Assembly: GCA_944548615.1 (NCBI GenBank)
Contig: OX155973.1
Location: 19,507,543 to 19,571,542 of the forward strand
DNA length: 64,000 nucleotides
Source: Micropterix aruncella
Taxonomy: Eukaryota > Arthropoda > Insecta > Lepidoptera > Micropterigidae
Direction of reading: 5' to 3'
The translations under genes were made by a program, and so were the position numbers. The notes below the pieces were generated by a model. The model had not been told where the DNA came from and made no database searches. It saw only the letters and a list, made by a program, of their open reading frames with translations. This document shows positions 45,201 through 54,640 of this stretch, in pieces; position 1 is the stretch's first letter, and each line of letters begins with the position of its first letter.

Positions 45201-47473
45201 TAACTAAAAGAAAGGTTATATCGGATATATCTAAACTGTACGACCCACTCGGATGGATAGCTCCAAGTATAATAAAGGCAAAGATCTTTATCCAAAAGAT
45301 TTGGCTAGCGGGTATTGGTTGGGATGAAGAACTTACACCATTATTATACGAGGAGTGGAAGGAATTCCGTGAAAGCTTAACTCAACTTACAGATTTCAGA
45401 ATGAAGCGGTGGATGAACACGAAAGGTGACGTCAAACTGGTTGAATTACACGGCTTCAGTGACGCTTCCAATGCAGCATATGGGGCGGTAGTGTATTTAA
45501 GAGTCACTGACGCATCCGGAGAGAATCATGTCAGCCTGGTGACAGCAAAAACACGAGTTGCACCGATTAAGCAACTTTCCATACCTCGATTGGAATTAAA
45601 CGGAGCTGTTTTACTAGCCAAATTGTTGGTAGAAGTTTCCGAGGTTTTGAAGGTACCAAATGTAAACATTCACGCTTGGACTGACTCTGAAGTAGTCCTG
45701 GCATGGCTGAGTTGTCATCCAAGTAAATGGAAAACATTTATTGGAAACAGGGTATCAGAAATACTAACAGTGACAGACCGCAATCAGTGGTGTCACGTTC
45801 GTTCTGAGCATAATCCGGCAGACTGTGCATCACGTGGATTATCAGCATCGGAACTAATCGGTTGCAAGTTGTGGTTGAGTGGACCATCCTGGCTGAAAGA
45901 AAGAAAGATAGATTACAATAATTCAAAATCCATGACAACAAAATTAGAAGAAAGAACGATAAAAACTCACGTGGCTATGTCTGAAGACAGTCATGACGAT
46001 AATGTGGAAATATGGTCGAAGTTTTCATCACTAAAAAGAATGCTAAGAGTCATCGCCTATTGTAGGAGATTCTTAAAGCAAAAAAGGCAGAAGCATACTC
46101 ACCTCCTGAAAGACGAAATCAACGAGGCGTTAGTCATTGTAATTAAGAAATGTCAGAACGCGGCTTTCGGTGAGGAAATAGAACGGATGAGACAAGGGAA
46201 AACAATTGAAAGGAAAAACATACTTACCTCTCTCAACGCGGAATTAGATAAAGACGGATTACTCCGAGTTGGTGGGCGGCTTCATTTTGCAAACGTGGAA
46301 TGGGATCAAAAACATCCAATAATATTGCCCAAAGCCTCTCATCTTACGGAACTTATATTAAGAGAAGCTCACCAGAACACCCTACATGGAGGTCCGCAGT
46401 TGATGATGAATTACATTCGGGCAAAATACTGGATTTTTGGGTTAAAAAACTTGGTGAAATTCCACGTTAGGAAATGCGTCATTTGTATTAGACATGCAGC
46501 TATGCACAAAACCCAATTGATGGGCCAATTACCGTCCCCGAGAGTGTCGGTTAGCAGAGCCTTTCTGCGTAGTGGAGTGGATTTTGCTGGGCCGATCCAA
46601 ATACGGGTTGCAAAGGGGCGTGGCAACCGATCATATAAAGGGTACATCTGCCTGTTCATTTGTATGGCAACACGCGGGATTCATTTGGAAGCAGTCAGTG
46701 ACTTAACGTCTGAAGGTTTTCTCGCAGCGTTTAAGCGCTTTGTGGCACGGCGAGGGCACTGTAGCGATATGTACAGTGACAACGGCACAAACTTCGTCGG
46801 TGCAGCCCGAGAACTGGTGCAGATGTTCCGTGAAGAAAAATCTGGGATTCTACCAGAGATAGCTGATTGGTTAGCTACTAACGGAACACAATGGCACTTT
46901 ATTCCACCCCAATCTCCAAATTTTGGCGGATTATGGGAAGCCGGAATTAAATCCTGTAAATTCCATTTAAAGAGAGTGATAGGAAACGCAACATTAACTT
47001 TTGAAGAGATCACCACCGTGTTGGCCCAGATTGAAAGCTGTCTCAATTCTAGACCTATATCATACATTGAAGACCAAGGTGAACCAATGCCATTGACACC
47101 AGGGCATTTCCTGGTTGGTGAACCTTTGCTAGTGGTCCCTGATCACAACTACGAACACACTGCCATAAGCTCTTTAAGGCGGTGGCAGCTTTGTCAACGA
47201 ATGCTCCAAGATTTTTGGCGTCGTTGGTCCCAAGAGTACCTTAATCGATTTTTACAAAGACGCAAATGGGCCCAAATTACTCCTGAGCCACGGATTGGCG
47301 ATGTAGTTCTGGTCAAAGAGTTAGATTTACCCCCAGCACGTTGGCTTTTGGATCAAATAATCGATAAACATCCTGGAGTGGACAAGGTTACGCGAGTGGT
47401 AACGTTACGTTGTAAAAATGCAATAATAAAACGGCCAATCTCAAAATTAATTGTTTTGCCAATTGCTGACTAG
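42257..47473 (+). CDS. BEL/Pao gag-pol polyprotein, intact
   Basis: 1,738 codons from ATG at 42257; the frame is open 25 codons further upstream but without an ATG. In order: gag with a DUF1759-type region (PKITIPTFSGLYTEWMSFRD, about residue 125 on); CCHC knuckles at about 339 (CVFCKGEHWLLQC) and 372 (CFNCLGNNHSVKKC) plus a third CxxC unit near 391; an aspartic protease with ALIDQGSQ near 475; reverse transcriptase with motif A Asp near 811 and YMDD near 888; RNase H with GFSDAS near 1065; and an integrase with HHCC zinc finger at about 1370-1411 and catalytic D, D and E at about 1442, 1507 and 1560 (YSDNGTNF, GLWEAG). The C-terminus is the basic domain found after BEL integrases. No stop or frameshift; gag and pol are one frame. 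It makes the proteins for the element's own reverse transcription and integration. Confidence 0.95.
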   Translation: MEAQINMQKDVYRRILKAQINFKKSPKDRITVAYLETRLENLEQLWQQFLKGHQQTLKTIDAKTIETSIYFTEDQYDTVNELYVDYKSELKESLTELVALKSENASLSVASSPSPKHTQVNLPKITIPTFSGLYTEWMSFRDLFLSLIHNNKNIDDVQKLHYLKGHLKGEAEQLLRHIAVTQENYGQCWDLLQKRYNNKQYLVNCILKRFFGYKSITVESSNAIKELLDITSETLNAIANLDIDVKSWDVIIIYIVGQKLDPESRKQWEAKVSETIASSEQMLPTIQQFKEFLEIKYRSLEFLDNKTGSHSKSRYHHSHNNNNVQTKTINSLHATGSACVFCKGEHWLLQCKDFRSADIDIRRNFVQGHGLCFNCLGNNHSVKKCRNSTSCQICHKRHHSLLHPKGITQSTGSGSVDNQVVSKYKVSSSSETEKPSTSSAIANHFVKGVSHQVLLATALVKSKSRNGGEQLLRALIDQGSQASFITESAVQFLGLKRTPAKGVISGLGGESGLISRSIVEVEIGSRLNSGCVFRITAYVLERLTSSMPATVVTITSWPELEHLYLADPEYHTPNKIDILLGAEVYGKIIDEGIIKCPTGSPVAQNTALGWILSGQVYSEAKISCNVVNMHAQIDQLLRSFWEVEAEPSHNMKILSAEEQRCEELYQSTTTRDEDGRYVVKLPFRDSQPACADGHSREIVLKRTCSLEKKLQKDQHLKSEYQKVFKEYIDLNHMEEIKHTEIKRKQKCLYLPYHAVVREDKETTKVRIVFDASCKGTNGVSLNDDLMVGPSLQPELRHIIMRWRMHPICFIADIIKMYRQIRVDDDDAEYQRILWRENPDNDFKEYKLVRVTFGTSSAPYLAVKSLIQVAKDEGHNYPLAAERVERDFYMDDLMSGCEDEDEAMEIYKQINALLLKGGFELQKWTSNSESMIKNIQQEQAGKEVEKAIQVKLETTNKILGLTWSRRIDEFIYSVQLSPMSIPVTKRKVISDISKLYDPLGWIAPSIIKAKIFIQKIWLAGIGWDEELTPLLYEEWKEFRESLTQLTDFRMKRWMNTKGDVKLVELHGFSDASNAAYGAVVYLRVTDASGENHVSLVTAKTRVAPIKQLSIPRLELNGAVLLAKLLVEVSEVLKVPNVNIHAWTDSEVVLAWLSCHPSKWKTFIGNRVSEILTVTDRNQWCHVRSEHNPADCASRGLSASELIGCKLWLSGPSWLKERKIDYNNSKSMTTKLEERTIKTHVAMSEDSHDDNVEIWSKFSSLKRMLRVIAYCRRFLKQKRQKHTHLLKDEINEALVIVIKKCQNAAFGEEIERMRQGKTIERKNILTSLNAELDKDGLLRVGGRLHFANVEWDQKHPIILPKASHLTELILREAHQNTLHGGPQLMMNYIRAKYWIFGLKNLVKFHVRKCVICIRHAAMHKTQLMGQLPSPRVSVSRAFLRSGVDFAGPIQIRVAKGRGNRSYKGYICLFICMATRGIHLEAVSDLTSEGFLAAFKRFVARRGHCSDMYSDNGTNFVGAARELVQMFREEKSGILPEIADWLATNGTQWHFIPPQSPNFGGLWEAGIKSCKFHLKRVIGNATLTFEEITTVLAQIESCLNSRPISYIEDQGEPMPLTPGHFLVGEPLLVVPDHNYEHTAISSLRRWQLCQRMLQDFWRRWSQEYLNRFLQRRKWAQITPEPRIGDVVLVKELDLPPARWLLDQIIDKHPGVDKVTRVVTLRCKNAIIKRPISKLIVLPIAD

Positions 47474-47640
47474 CAATTTCGATTTAATTTTTCAGTAATT
47501 TCATTGTAATTAAGTTAAGCAAAATCGGAGCACTGTATAACATGTATGTTTTCGTTAATGTGGCAATTGAATTTCAATTTTTCTTTACGGTTTAGTTTAA
47601 TTTGGCCCAGAGAAAGAACTGCTGTTCTTGGCGGGCGGTA

Positions 47641-47942
47641 TGTTTACGTTATATAATATATAGTTTATATATTGAAATTATATCAATAATCCAATTCACC
47701 ATCAAATTGATGAAACGGCCAAATTAATGGACATACGAAATTCCCCATATTGCGGCAAGTAACCGAATTTCTCAATAGGTGGCGCTGCGCGCCAAATTAG
47801 CACGTAATGTCATCGAATGGAGTTGACAGACACAAGTAATTTTCGGATCAGAAAATAAATTGTACTTTGTATTCAGCCTATAGTGTTTGATTTACGACCA
47901 ACATTATTTGGGGAAGCCTGCTGGAGTGTACGGGCGAGTACA
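47641..47942 (+). repeat. BEL/Pao 3' LTR
   Basis: Same 302 bp as the 5' LTR by base-by-base reading. Followed by the GTTTG duplication and Helitron sequence. Confidence 0.95.
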
Positions 47943-48445
47943 GTTTGTAAGAATGTATGTATGGATGTTTGTTACTCTTTCACGCAAAAACTACTGAATG
48001 GATTTTGATGAATCTTTACAATAATATAGCTTACACATCATAATAATAGATATGCTATAACTTATAAAGATATAGTTTGAATTATCCAAAATATAACGAT
48101 AAGTGTCAAGTAAGTAGGAAAAAACTCTGCCATCTGCGAGCTATTCTGGCGTGCGCCTCAAAAACCATTGGAGTTACACGTATATAATGTATAATGGAAA
48201 TGTTTATCTTAAATAGTCCTACAAAAAAGTCCGCGACAGCATATATCTATATTTTTTGTGTAAGCCATTATCGCCAAAATAGTGAACCATGATTTTCATG
48301 ATTTTTAATTTATTGGATTTGTCTCCGTCCCGAATAGCAGAATAATATAAAAACATTGAAAAATTGACGAAAATATAAAATACTTTCTATCATCATTCTC
48401 ACAATTTTCCATCACCACGCGGGTGAACCCGCGGGGGGCAGCTAG

Positions 48446-48650
48446 TAAGCTTTATTTTTTATTAGGTATAATTCCAATATCGCGTATAGTTAGCGAAATC
48501 TAAGCGAAAAAGTGAATCGGAGCGTCATTATGCAGCGCAGAAGATTGAGTAGGCGACTTTTAGTATTGTATAACAGTACACCTTAATGAAAATCTGTGCC
48601 AAGTTTCAAAACACTTTCAGTTAATTCTCTTAATTGTATCTGTTTGACTA
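48446..48650 (+). repeat. Inverted-pair repeat, right member
   Basis: TAAGCTTTATTTTTTATTAGG, AGTGAATCGGAGCG, GAGTAGGCGACTTTTAGTATT and AACAGTACACCTTAATGAA are the inverse of 39940-40156. The Helitron inserted at its left edge. Confidence 0.75.
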
Positions 48651-49721
48651 GAATAGATAGGTAACAAATTTTGTTTAGGTACGTATTAAAAGTTAGACAT
48701 ATATTCTCACATCAGATTCAAATTCATTATTTTAATATTGTAGAAGTGAATATTGAATAGACGTTGTAGAGGTTGAGTATAAACCATGGCTACGCTACGT
48801 GTAATCTTTTCTAATCTGAAATGCTGCTTAAGGAAGAAACCGGTCCAAGTGGGTGTAGTGGGGTTGGCTAGGGTGAGATTGTGCCTGTGCCGTGTTTGTT
48901 GGGAGTTAAGTAAGACCATAGAATACGGCAAGGGAATTGTGTGATAGTTCGCACATCGCTTGGCCGCGTGGACTCACTACTTCCTCTCATTGTCTCTTGA
49001 AACAAGTTCTAGGACGCTTGGTTAGCAGGGCCGAACTGAGCCGTCGGGCCGAAATAGTATTATAAATATTAATAATAGAAATACTTACTAATAGTATTGG
49101 TTATATATTGTATTAGATTTCTCAATACCATAGTAAGTTTTGGCAGCTAGGATTTTACTACGGAAAGCAACGTGTAGATGGCACTCATAGTGCGAAATAT
49201 TGATGAATGTTCTTCTATGTTCAATTCATGTTCAATGTTCTTTTATGTTCTATGGTCGGTGTTCATCGTATAACAGTATTACGGTGCCATCCATTTTTGA
49301 GTGTTAGAACATATACATAGACACAACTGAAATCGAGATCGCTCGCCTCAGCCAATCACAGCACAGTTCAAAATGGCGGACGGAAGGCTCTCAGCTCATC
49401 AGCTGTCAAATTGCCAAACGCTTTTGTTCATATCTCGCTTTCGCATTTTTCCTCATCATCATCAAACATATCGGAAAACATTTTAGGAGCACGATAGCCA
49501 AAAAAAGTCAAAATAGGCATTTAAACCGGGGCACAGGCCACGCAATCAAATCTAACCTCAAAAATTGATAGCTAGCTTTTGACAGCTCGCTAACAGCTGG
49601 TTAGTGAGGCTAACTGGGCACCAGGGCTCGGTTAGGGAATTTAACTCAGAACATGCGCATACGCTCTTTAAACACGGCTATATATCTTAACCGATCTTGG
49701 TGCAAGTCGCCCTACGATAAC
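48651..49721. other. Unassigned DNA
   Basis: A GC-moderate segment at 49320-49670 (AAAATGGCGGACGG, GCTCATCAGCTGTC, GACAGCTCGCTAACAGCTGG) could be a regulatory or repeat sequence. No domain-bearing frame. Confidence 0.35.
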
Positions 49722-49767
49722 CAACGAGGGGTGTCAATTTACCTGTTTTAATTGACACCCCTCGTTG
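49722..49767. repeat. Perfect 18-bp hairpin
   Basis: CAACGAGGGGTGTCAATT and AATTGACACCCCTCGTTG pair without mismatch across a 10-nt loop (TACCTGTTTT). Confidence 0.9.
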
Positions 49768-49789
49768 CAAGCAATATACTATATTGTAG

Positions 49790-50110
49790 TAAGGCGTATC
49801 TCTAGTTATAACTGAGTATTACATAGGTGCAACATTGCACATTACCTATATACGAGTCAACCATATTACTGTCATGGTATATGAAGTAATAATTATAACA
49901 TAAACATGCATCTATGTTACAACTAGGGAATACATTAGTCTTCCAATTCTATTTTTTCTTATGATACCCTAAAATACAACTGCGAAAGTCAAGTTTTTAT
50001 ATGTATCGATTGCATGTGAAATAATCAACAGTTATCGAATACAGCATCTTATATCTCGACACATCACTAGCCGACAGATTGTAAACGACATATGACGCGA
50101 GAGAAACGCG
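49790..50110 (+). repeat. Interspersed repeat R-C, uninterrupted copy
   Basis: CATTACCTATATAC, GTCATGGTATAT, AAAGTCAAG, CAGTTATCGA and AGATTGTAAACGACATAT are collinear with 53680-53750 plus 54439-54640, where Helitron H2 copy 2 interrupts the sequence. Confidence 0.75.
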
Positions 50111-50502
50111 GGCCGCCCTTCTAACCTTGTTGAGTAGGCCGGATATGACTATTCCCACGTGCATTATAGTAATGGGCGTCAAATCCCCTGATAAGATCAT
50201 TCTAGCTGTGTCCAGAGCTAGAGCGTACAATGATCACCAGCCCGATCGTTAGCTGAAAACAGTTATTGTGTATGGGCGGACGGGTGTTAACTCGGTGTAT
50301 GATGTCGCCCGCCCTGCTCAATGCTCTGATATGCCCGGCACCAGACATCGTCTACTATTTTAGGTCGCGACTATTGAGTGTTCAACTTTTAAAACAGGTC
50401 TTTGGGTTTCCAGATGTCATCGGCAACTTGCGTAGATTATTTGAAAGTTAAATGATTTTAAATAATAGTCCTACATAACCGTTATATTCTCCTATATAAT
50501 CC

Positions 50503-51160
50503 AATTCATTTATTTCCAAAAAATCTTTACAGATAGTAGAAACTTAAGACTAAAGTTAGGTACTTTTAATGTTATTTACTATTTAGTTCATTCGTGATTA
50601 CAATATACAATATTATTAAAATGTATCACTAGTTATGTATATCATTAAGATATATTTACATTCTCTGATTTCCAATAAAAATTATTTAAAAAATAAATAT
50701 CTTCTAAAACAAAAATTCAGTATTAATAATTAGGTTAAAAATTAAACTTTAAATAAACATAAATTTTACAGCCTAAATGATGATAATAATAAATATATAG
50801 TTGAATAAGATAGCGTATAAAAGTATAGAGTAAAATAATAAATTAATTATAGCAAAAAATACCTTAAAATTATCATAGATAGTTTTTACAGCTTTTTTTC
50901 TAAGCAAGTTCAAGGTCTAACCAAGGTTAAACTACCATAATGCAAGGCGATATTTTGCTGTTTTCTGCTTACTCCCACTATGGTTTTGCACATAATATTA
51001 GCTACTCTTGGAGTAAGAAAGCTGTAGTGACGTTGTCCAAAAGACATTAGACGTTTTGGTACTTTAAAGCTTTCCTTGTATCGGCCTGTTCTCTCATTGT
51101 TTTCTCGAATAACATGATCTTTGTCTGCAGTGGTATTGCAACCCGATTCCATTCGACCAA
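50503..51160 (-). pseudogene. 5'-truncated LINE, C-terminus and 3' UTR
   Basis: The minus frame over 50910-51152 includes RENNERTGRYKESFKVPKRL and then SFGQRHYSFLTPRVANIM, the layout of the final segment of CR1/Jockey-group LINE polyproteins (R..xxLRVPR..S.GQRSFxxxGPxLWN). Downstream on minus is an AT-rich 3' UTR. Near its end TTTATTTCCAAAAAATCTTT and AGTAGAAACTTAAGAC match the 3' UTR of the LINE at 19758-20862 in inverse orientation, so the two are one family. Confidence 0.72.
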
Positions 51161-51759
51161 AAAAACGAACTTATTAGTGAATCTTTATTTCCAGAACGCG
51201 CACATGTAACATTGTGATTTATGTTAGATGTAAGACATTGCCGTGTGGAAATAATATCGCCTGTTTATGTACTAATTATAAGGTGCAAATAAATAATTTA
51301 TTTTTATTATTATTTAAAAAGTCTGAATTTAATGTAGGGTAAGTGCGTCCCTGTGCGTCTGTTCTGGCTCAGAGGGCGTTTCTATGCAACTGCGGCCTCA
51401 CAATAACGTCGATGTTAATGCACTTTGCCGGGGTCACTTTCCTAACATTATTACTATAATTACGCTCGAATTAAACTTGCGGATTTATTAACCATAACAC
51501 AGGTTTGCAATAATAATAATAATAATACCTATTTTATTTAATTGCTCGTTTAGGAAAGGGCATGCTATAGTAGTGAGCATATCCTTATTCGGAACCAGTA
51601 ACGATCATCGTAAAATTCTCGGTTAACCCTTCTTGCAGGAGGTGGCGTATAACACACCCCAGCAGTTAAAAACTCGTTATAATTCTTAAACTATAAAGAC
51701 GCGCGAGTTCCTTTTTTCGGTAGCTGCAAATGCGACGTTGCCGTTCCGATTAGTGTAAA
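51161..51759. other. Unassigned DNA, part possibly regulatory
   Basis: About 51360-51500 is non-repetitive (GAGGGCGTTTCTATGCAAC, AACCATAACACAGG with a Runt-like core, ACGCTCGAATTAAACTTGC). An (AAT)n tract lies near 51510-51530. No gene recognised. Confidence 0.35.
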
Positions 51760-52392
51760 GCTGGAATTACATTATTGTGTCGGGGCGTGTCGTGACGCGC
51801 CAGAAGTATATCGGATCCATACATTGGTTATGGTTAGAGTTATATTACTAAGATGCCGCGTGTCGTGGCGCATTGTGTCGTGACGGCGATCGCTCGTTTC
51901 CGATCGGCGACAGAACGGTGGTGGGGGTTATGGCGCGTCAGAACACTCCACAGAAGTGTGATTCTGAAAAGTTCGCGCAGTACGGCGCGTTAACTATAAA
52001 AAATCATAGAATGTATTTCCTCAAATTTAATTTTTGTAATTCTGAAGTATTGATCAAATCTATCTTCATCGCTCTCTAGTTCCTTCACTAGTAAATGATA
52101 TTCGCTTCGACTCCCTCTCAGTCTATTTACTGGATGAACCCAATATCTTCTCTTCTTTCTTTACTTTTTAAGTAAACTTAACATAAGCAGACACGCAAGA
52201 TTTTCTTCAACATCACTATCCGAGTCGGTGGTAAACATTGTAGACGGACGCGTGCGTATACTCCAAAGGCCACCGCTGCATTCATTCGAAATAGCGTCAG
52301 AGCGCGCCCCGACACGACAGAATAGTGTGCACACTCGTCGTCACGTCAGAGCGCACCACAACACACCACACCACAATAATGTAATTCCGCCT
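51760..52392. mobile_element. TIR element with CG-rich subterminal repeats
   Basis: The left end AAGCTGGAATTACATTATTG followed by TGTCGGGGCGTGTCGTGACGCGC is mirrored at the right end by GCGCACCACAACACACCACA followed by CCACAATAATGTAATTCCGCCTT. GTGTCGTG-type motifs recur subterminally. No transposase; superfamily unassigned. A 68-codon + frame inside is not convincing. Confidence 0.7.
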
Positions 52393-52585
52393 TAATTCAT
52401 TCAGTTCGGCATCAGTCTCAGAGCGCGCGGCACGTGAGTAAAGTGCGCTTGGGTATCACATCATGGTATTCACCTTGTACATATGTATCACCTTCACTTC
52501 ACTATGGCTTTTTTAATAAGTTCCTAAGAATAGATTATAAGTTGAAAAAAATGAGTTTTGTTTTTTTAATAAAAATCTATTAAAA

Positions 52586-52808
52586 TCCTACTACTATTAT
52601 AAACGCGAAAGTTTGTAAGAATGTATGTATGGATGTTTGTTACCCTTTCACGCAAAAACTACTTAATGGATTTTTATGAAACTTTTTAATAATATAGCTT
52701 ACACATCAGAATAACACATAGGCTATAATTTATAAAGATATATAGTTTTCTATCATCATTATCTCAATTTTTCATCACCACGCGGATGAAACCTCGGAGC
52801 GCAGCTAG
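52586..52808 (+). mobile_element. Lep1-like Helitron, short copy
   Basis: A|TCCTACTACTATTATAAACG at the 5' end and GCAGCTAG|T at the 3' end, 223 bp. The 3' hairpin is degraded (CACGCGGATGAAACCTCGG). It serves as the uninterrupted reference for the BEL-split Helitron. Confidence 0.85.
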
Positions 52809-52894
52809 TGCTTAAATAAATATGTGTTTATTTATACCTACTCGTTATTAGTTATTACAATTAATTTCCTATGAATAACTGTCATAAAGTATTA

Positions 52895-53312
52895 CTGTCC
52901 CTATAGAGCGGGGGTGGTTGCGTACCTTACGGCGACTGTTCTTGAAATGACCATTGGCCATCCGATCCCGGGTTAGAGGCGTGCAAAGGACGACATGGTC
53001 CGCGATAGATTCGGTATTCACCGTTTCACCGCTTCGTAAGGGAGAGGACCGCGCAAGCGACCTCGAACTCGGAACCAATCGAGAGACCGGAGAAATCTGG
53101 TCACAATTGGTAGTAAGGGCGCGAGTGTCGCCCGCCAGGTAGCATTCCTGGCTATCTCGCGGTAAGGCGTTGGTCTCTTATGGGTTGTGGCGTAGCTAGA
53201 CGCTGGATTGTTTTGTCCAAAGTCTTCTACACTCGCTGCAGGTCGATAGAACGACTAATCGTTAAAACTTCCTGTGGTGACGGGCTCGCCCGTTGTAGTC
53301 GACAACTCAAGT
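52895..53312 (+). mobile_element. GC-rich retroposon family, copy F (5'-truncated)
   Basis: Starts mid-element at CTGTCCCTATAGAGCGGGGG and continues to the family 3' end GTAGTCGACAACTCAAGT. It is flanked by a perfect 15-bp duplication TGTCATAAAGTATTA (52880-52894 and 53313-53327). Truncation on this side defines the left as 5' and fits target-primed reverse transcription. Confidence 0.9.
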
Positions 53313-53750
53313 TGTCATAAAGTATTAATTTGTTAATTTGATTTTATTTTATTTTTGGGGTATGTCAAACCCCACCTAGTATGGCAAGTGAGATTTAGAT
53401 ACGGAGTGTTAAAGACGTTATATTGGTGTGGTTGTCGCAGTCGTTCATGCTGGCACTTTGCCCACCTCCTTGCCCCTTCATGTGGGGTCTTGTTTGTAAT
53501 AATCATTTTTTTAACCGTTATTAGATTAGGAACCATCTTCCGCATGTTACCCGTCATGCAACTTAATTATACTGCTTCCAGGCGATATTGCAAAACATTT
53601 TCTTTCACAAAATATTAAGCAAGCATCCGCTCGCACTCGTTATTTTGATATTACTGCTTTCTTTCCTTTATTATAAAAGTATAATATAAGTACAACTTTA
53701 CATTACCTATATACAAATTTCGACCTTAATAATGTCATGGTATATCTTCT

Positions 53751-54438
53751 TCTTATATATAAAAATGAATCGCCGTGCGTTAGTCTCGCAAGATCTCGAA
53801 AATGACTCGACCGATTTGAAGTATTATTTTTTTGATTTATTTGCCTTGATTCAGGGGAGGTGTACAAAAAAAAATATTTAGGAAAAATTGAAAGAAACAA
53901 CTGAAAATCGAAAAAATCGAATTTGGTCATTTTGGGAAATGGACCACTTTTAATAGATGGCGTTCGCGTCGATCCTATTATCTGACAGCTGCGCCATCCA
54001 TAACTGTTATTCATTCCGTGCGATTGTGTAAAATTTCAAAAAGTCGAAAAGTCGAAAAAGTCGAAAAGTCAAAAGAGTCGAAAAAGTCAAAAAAGTAAAA
54101 AAAGTCGAAAAAGTCGAAAACGTCGAAAAAGTCGAAAAGCCGGTAAAGTCGAAAAAGTCGAAAAAGTCAAAAAAGTCGGAAAGTCAAAAAAGTCGAAAAA
54201 TGCAAAAAAGTCGAAAAAGTCGAAAAAGCATTTATATTTCATCATGTAATTTAAATACATTGAATTTATTTTAATTACAAACGACTTTCATTTAATCACC
54301 AAACGAAACTCAAACTGTAGGTACATGATTCGGCCATATTATAGATTTCAATGAATTGGATTTGGAAGGTTGATTAGGATCAATAAACGCTTATGAAGAG
54401 TTACAATCAAATCAATTTTAGGTGGTACGAAGTTCTAG
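53751..54438 (+). mobile_element. Helitron H2 with internal minisatellite, copy 2
   Basis: TCTTATATATAAAAATGAAT start and a body close to 36136-36850, with the array at 54029-54230. The 3' end reads GGTACGAAGTTCTAG|TT: the CACCGGGTCA segment before the terminal CTAG is missing compared with copy 1, but CTAG is kept. Confidence 0.85.
54029..54230. repeat. GTCGAAAAA minisatellite within Helitron H2 copy 2
   Basis: About 20-22 units of 8-10 bp (GTCGAAAAA, GTCAAAAAA, AAAAGCCGGTA variant), arranged differently from copy 1. Confidence 0.9.
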
Positions 54439-54640
54439 TTAGGTAATAATCATTACATATGTCGAAACATATGTCGAAGACTAATTGAAATTCATTTTTT
54501 CTTATTAAACCTTAAAATGCAAAAGTCAAGATTTATTTGGATCCATTTCATGTGTAGAAATCGACAGTTATCGAGTACGGCATCTCATAGCTAAGCAAAT
54601 CACTAGCCGATAGATTGTAAACGACATATCACGACTTATA

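Larger units (their letters stand above)
41388..47942 (+). mobile_element. Full-length BEL/Pao LTR retrotransposon
   Basis: A 6,555-bp element bounded by TG...CA LTRs of 302 bp that I read as identical, with a 5-bp target duplication GTTTG (41383-41387 and 47943-47947). It contains a TGG-starting primer binding site immediately after the left LTR, one long gag-pol frame and a purine-rich stretch (GGCGGGCGGTA) before the right LTR. Intact coding plus identical LTRs indicate a recent insertion that may still be competent. No envelope-like frame follows pol. Confidence 0.95.
41358..48445 (+). mobile_element. Lep1-like Helitron split by a BEL/Pao insertion
   Basis: The 5' piece 41358-41387 (A|TCCTACTACTATTATAAACG) and the 3' piece 47943-48445 (continuing GTTTGTAAGAATGTATG) match the uninterrupted Helitron at 52586-52808. 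The 3' end is GCGGGTGAACCCGC hairpin, short spacer, CTAG|T. Without the insertion it would be about 530 bp. Host A/T flank each side. Confidence 0.88.
53680..54640 (+). repeat. Interspersed repeat R-C, copy split by Helitron H2
   Basis: 53680-53750 and 54439-54640 together match the uninterrupted copy at 49790-50110 (CATTACCTATATAC, GTCATGGTATAT ... AGATTGTAAACGACATAT). Confidence 0.75.
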
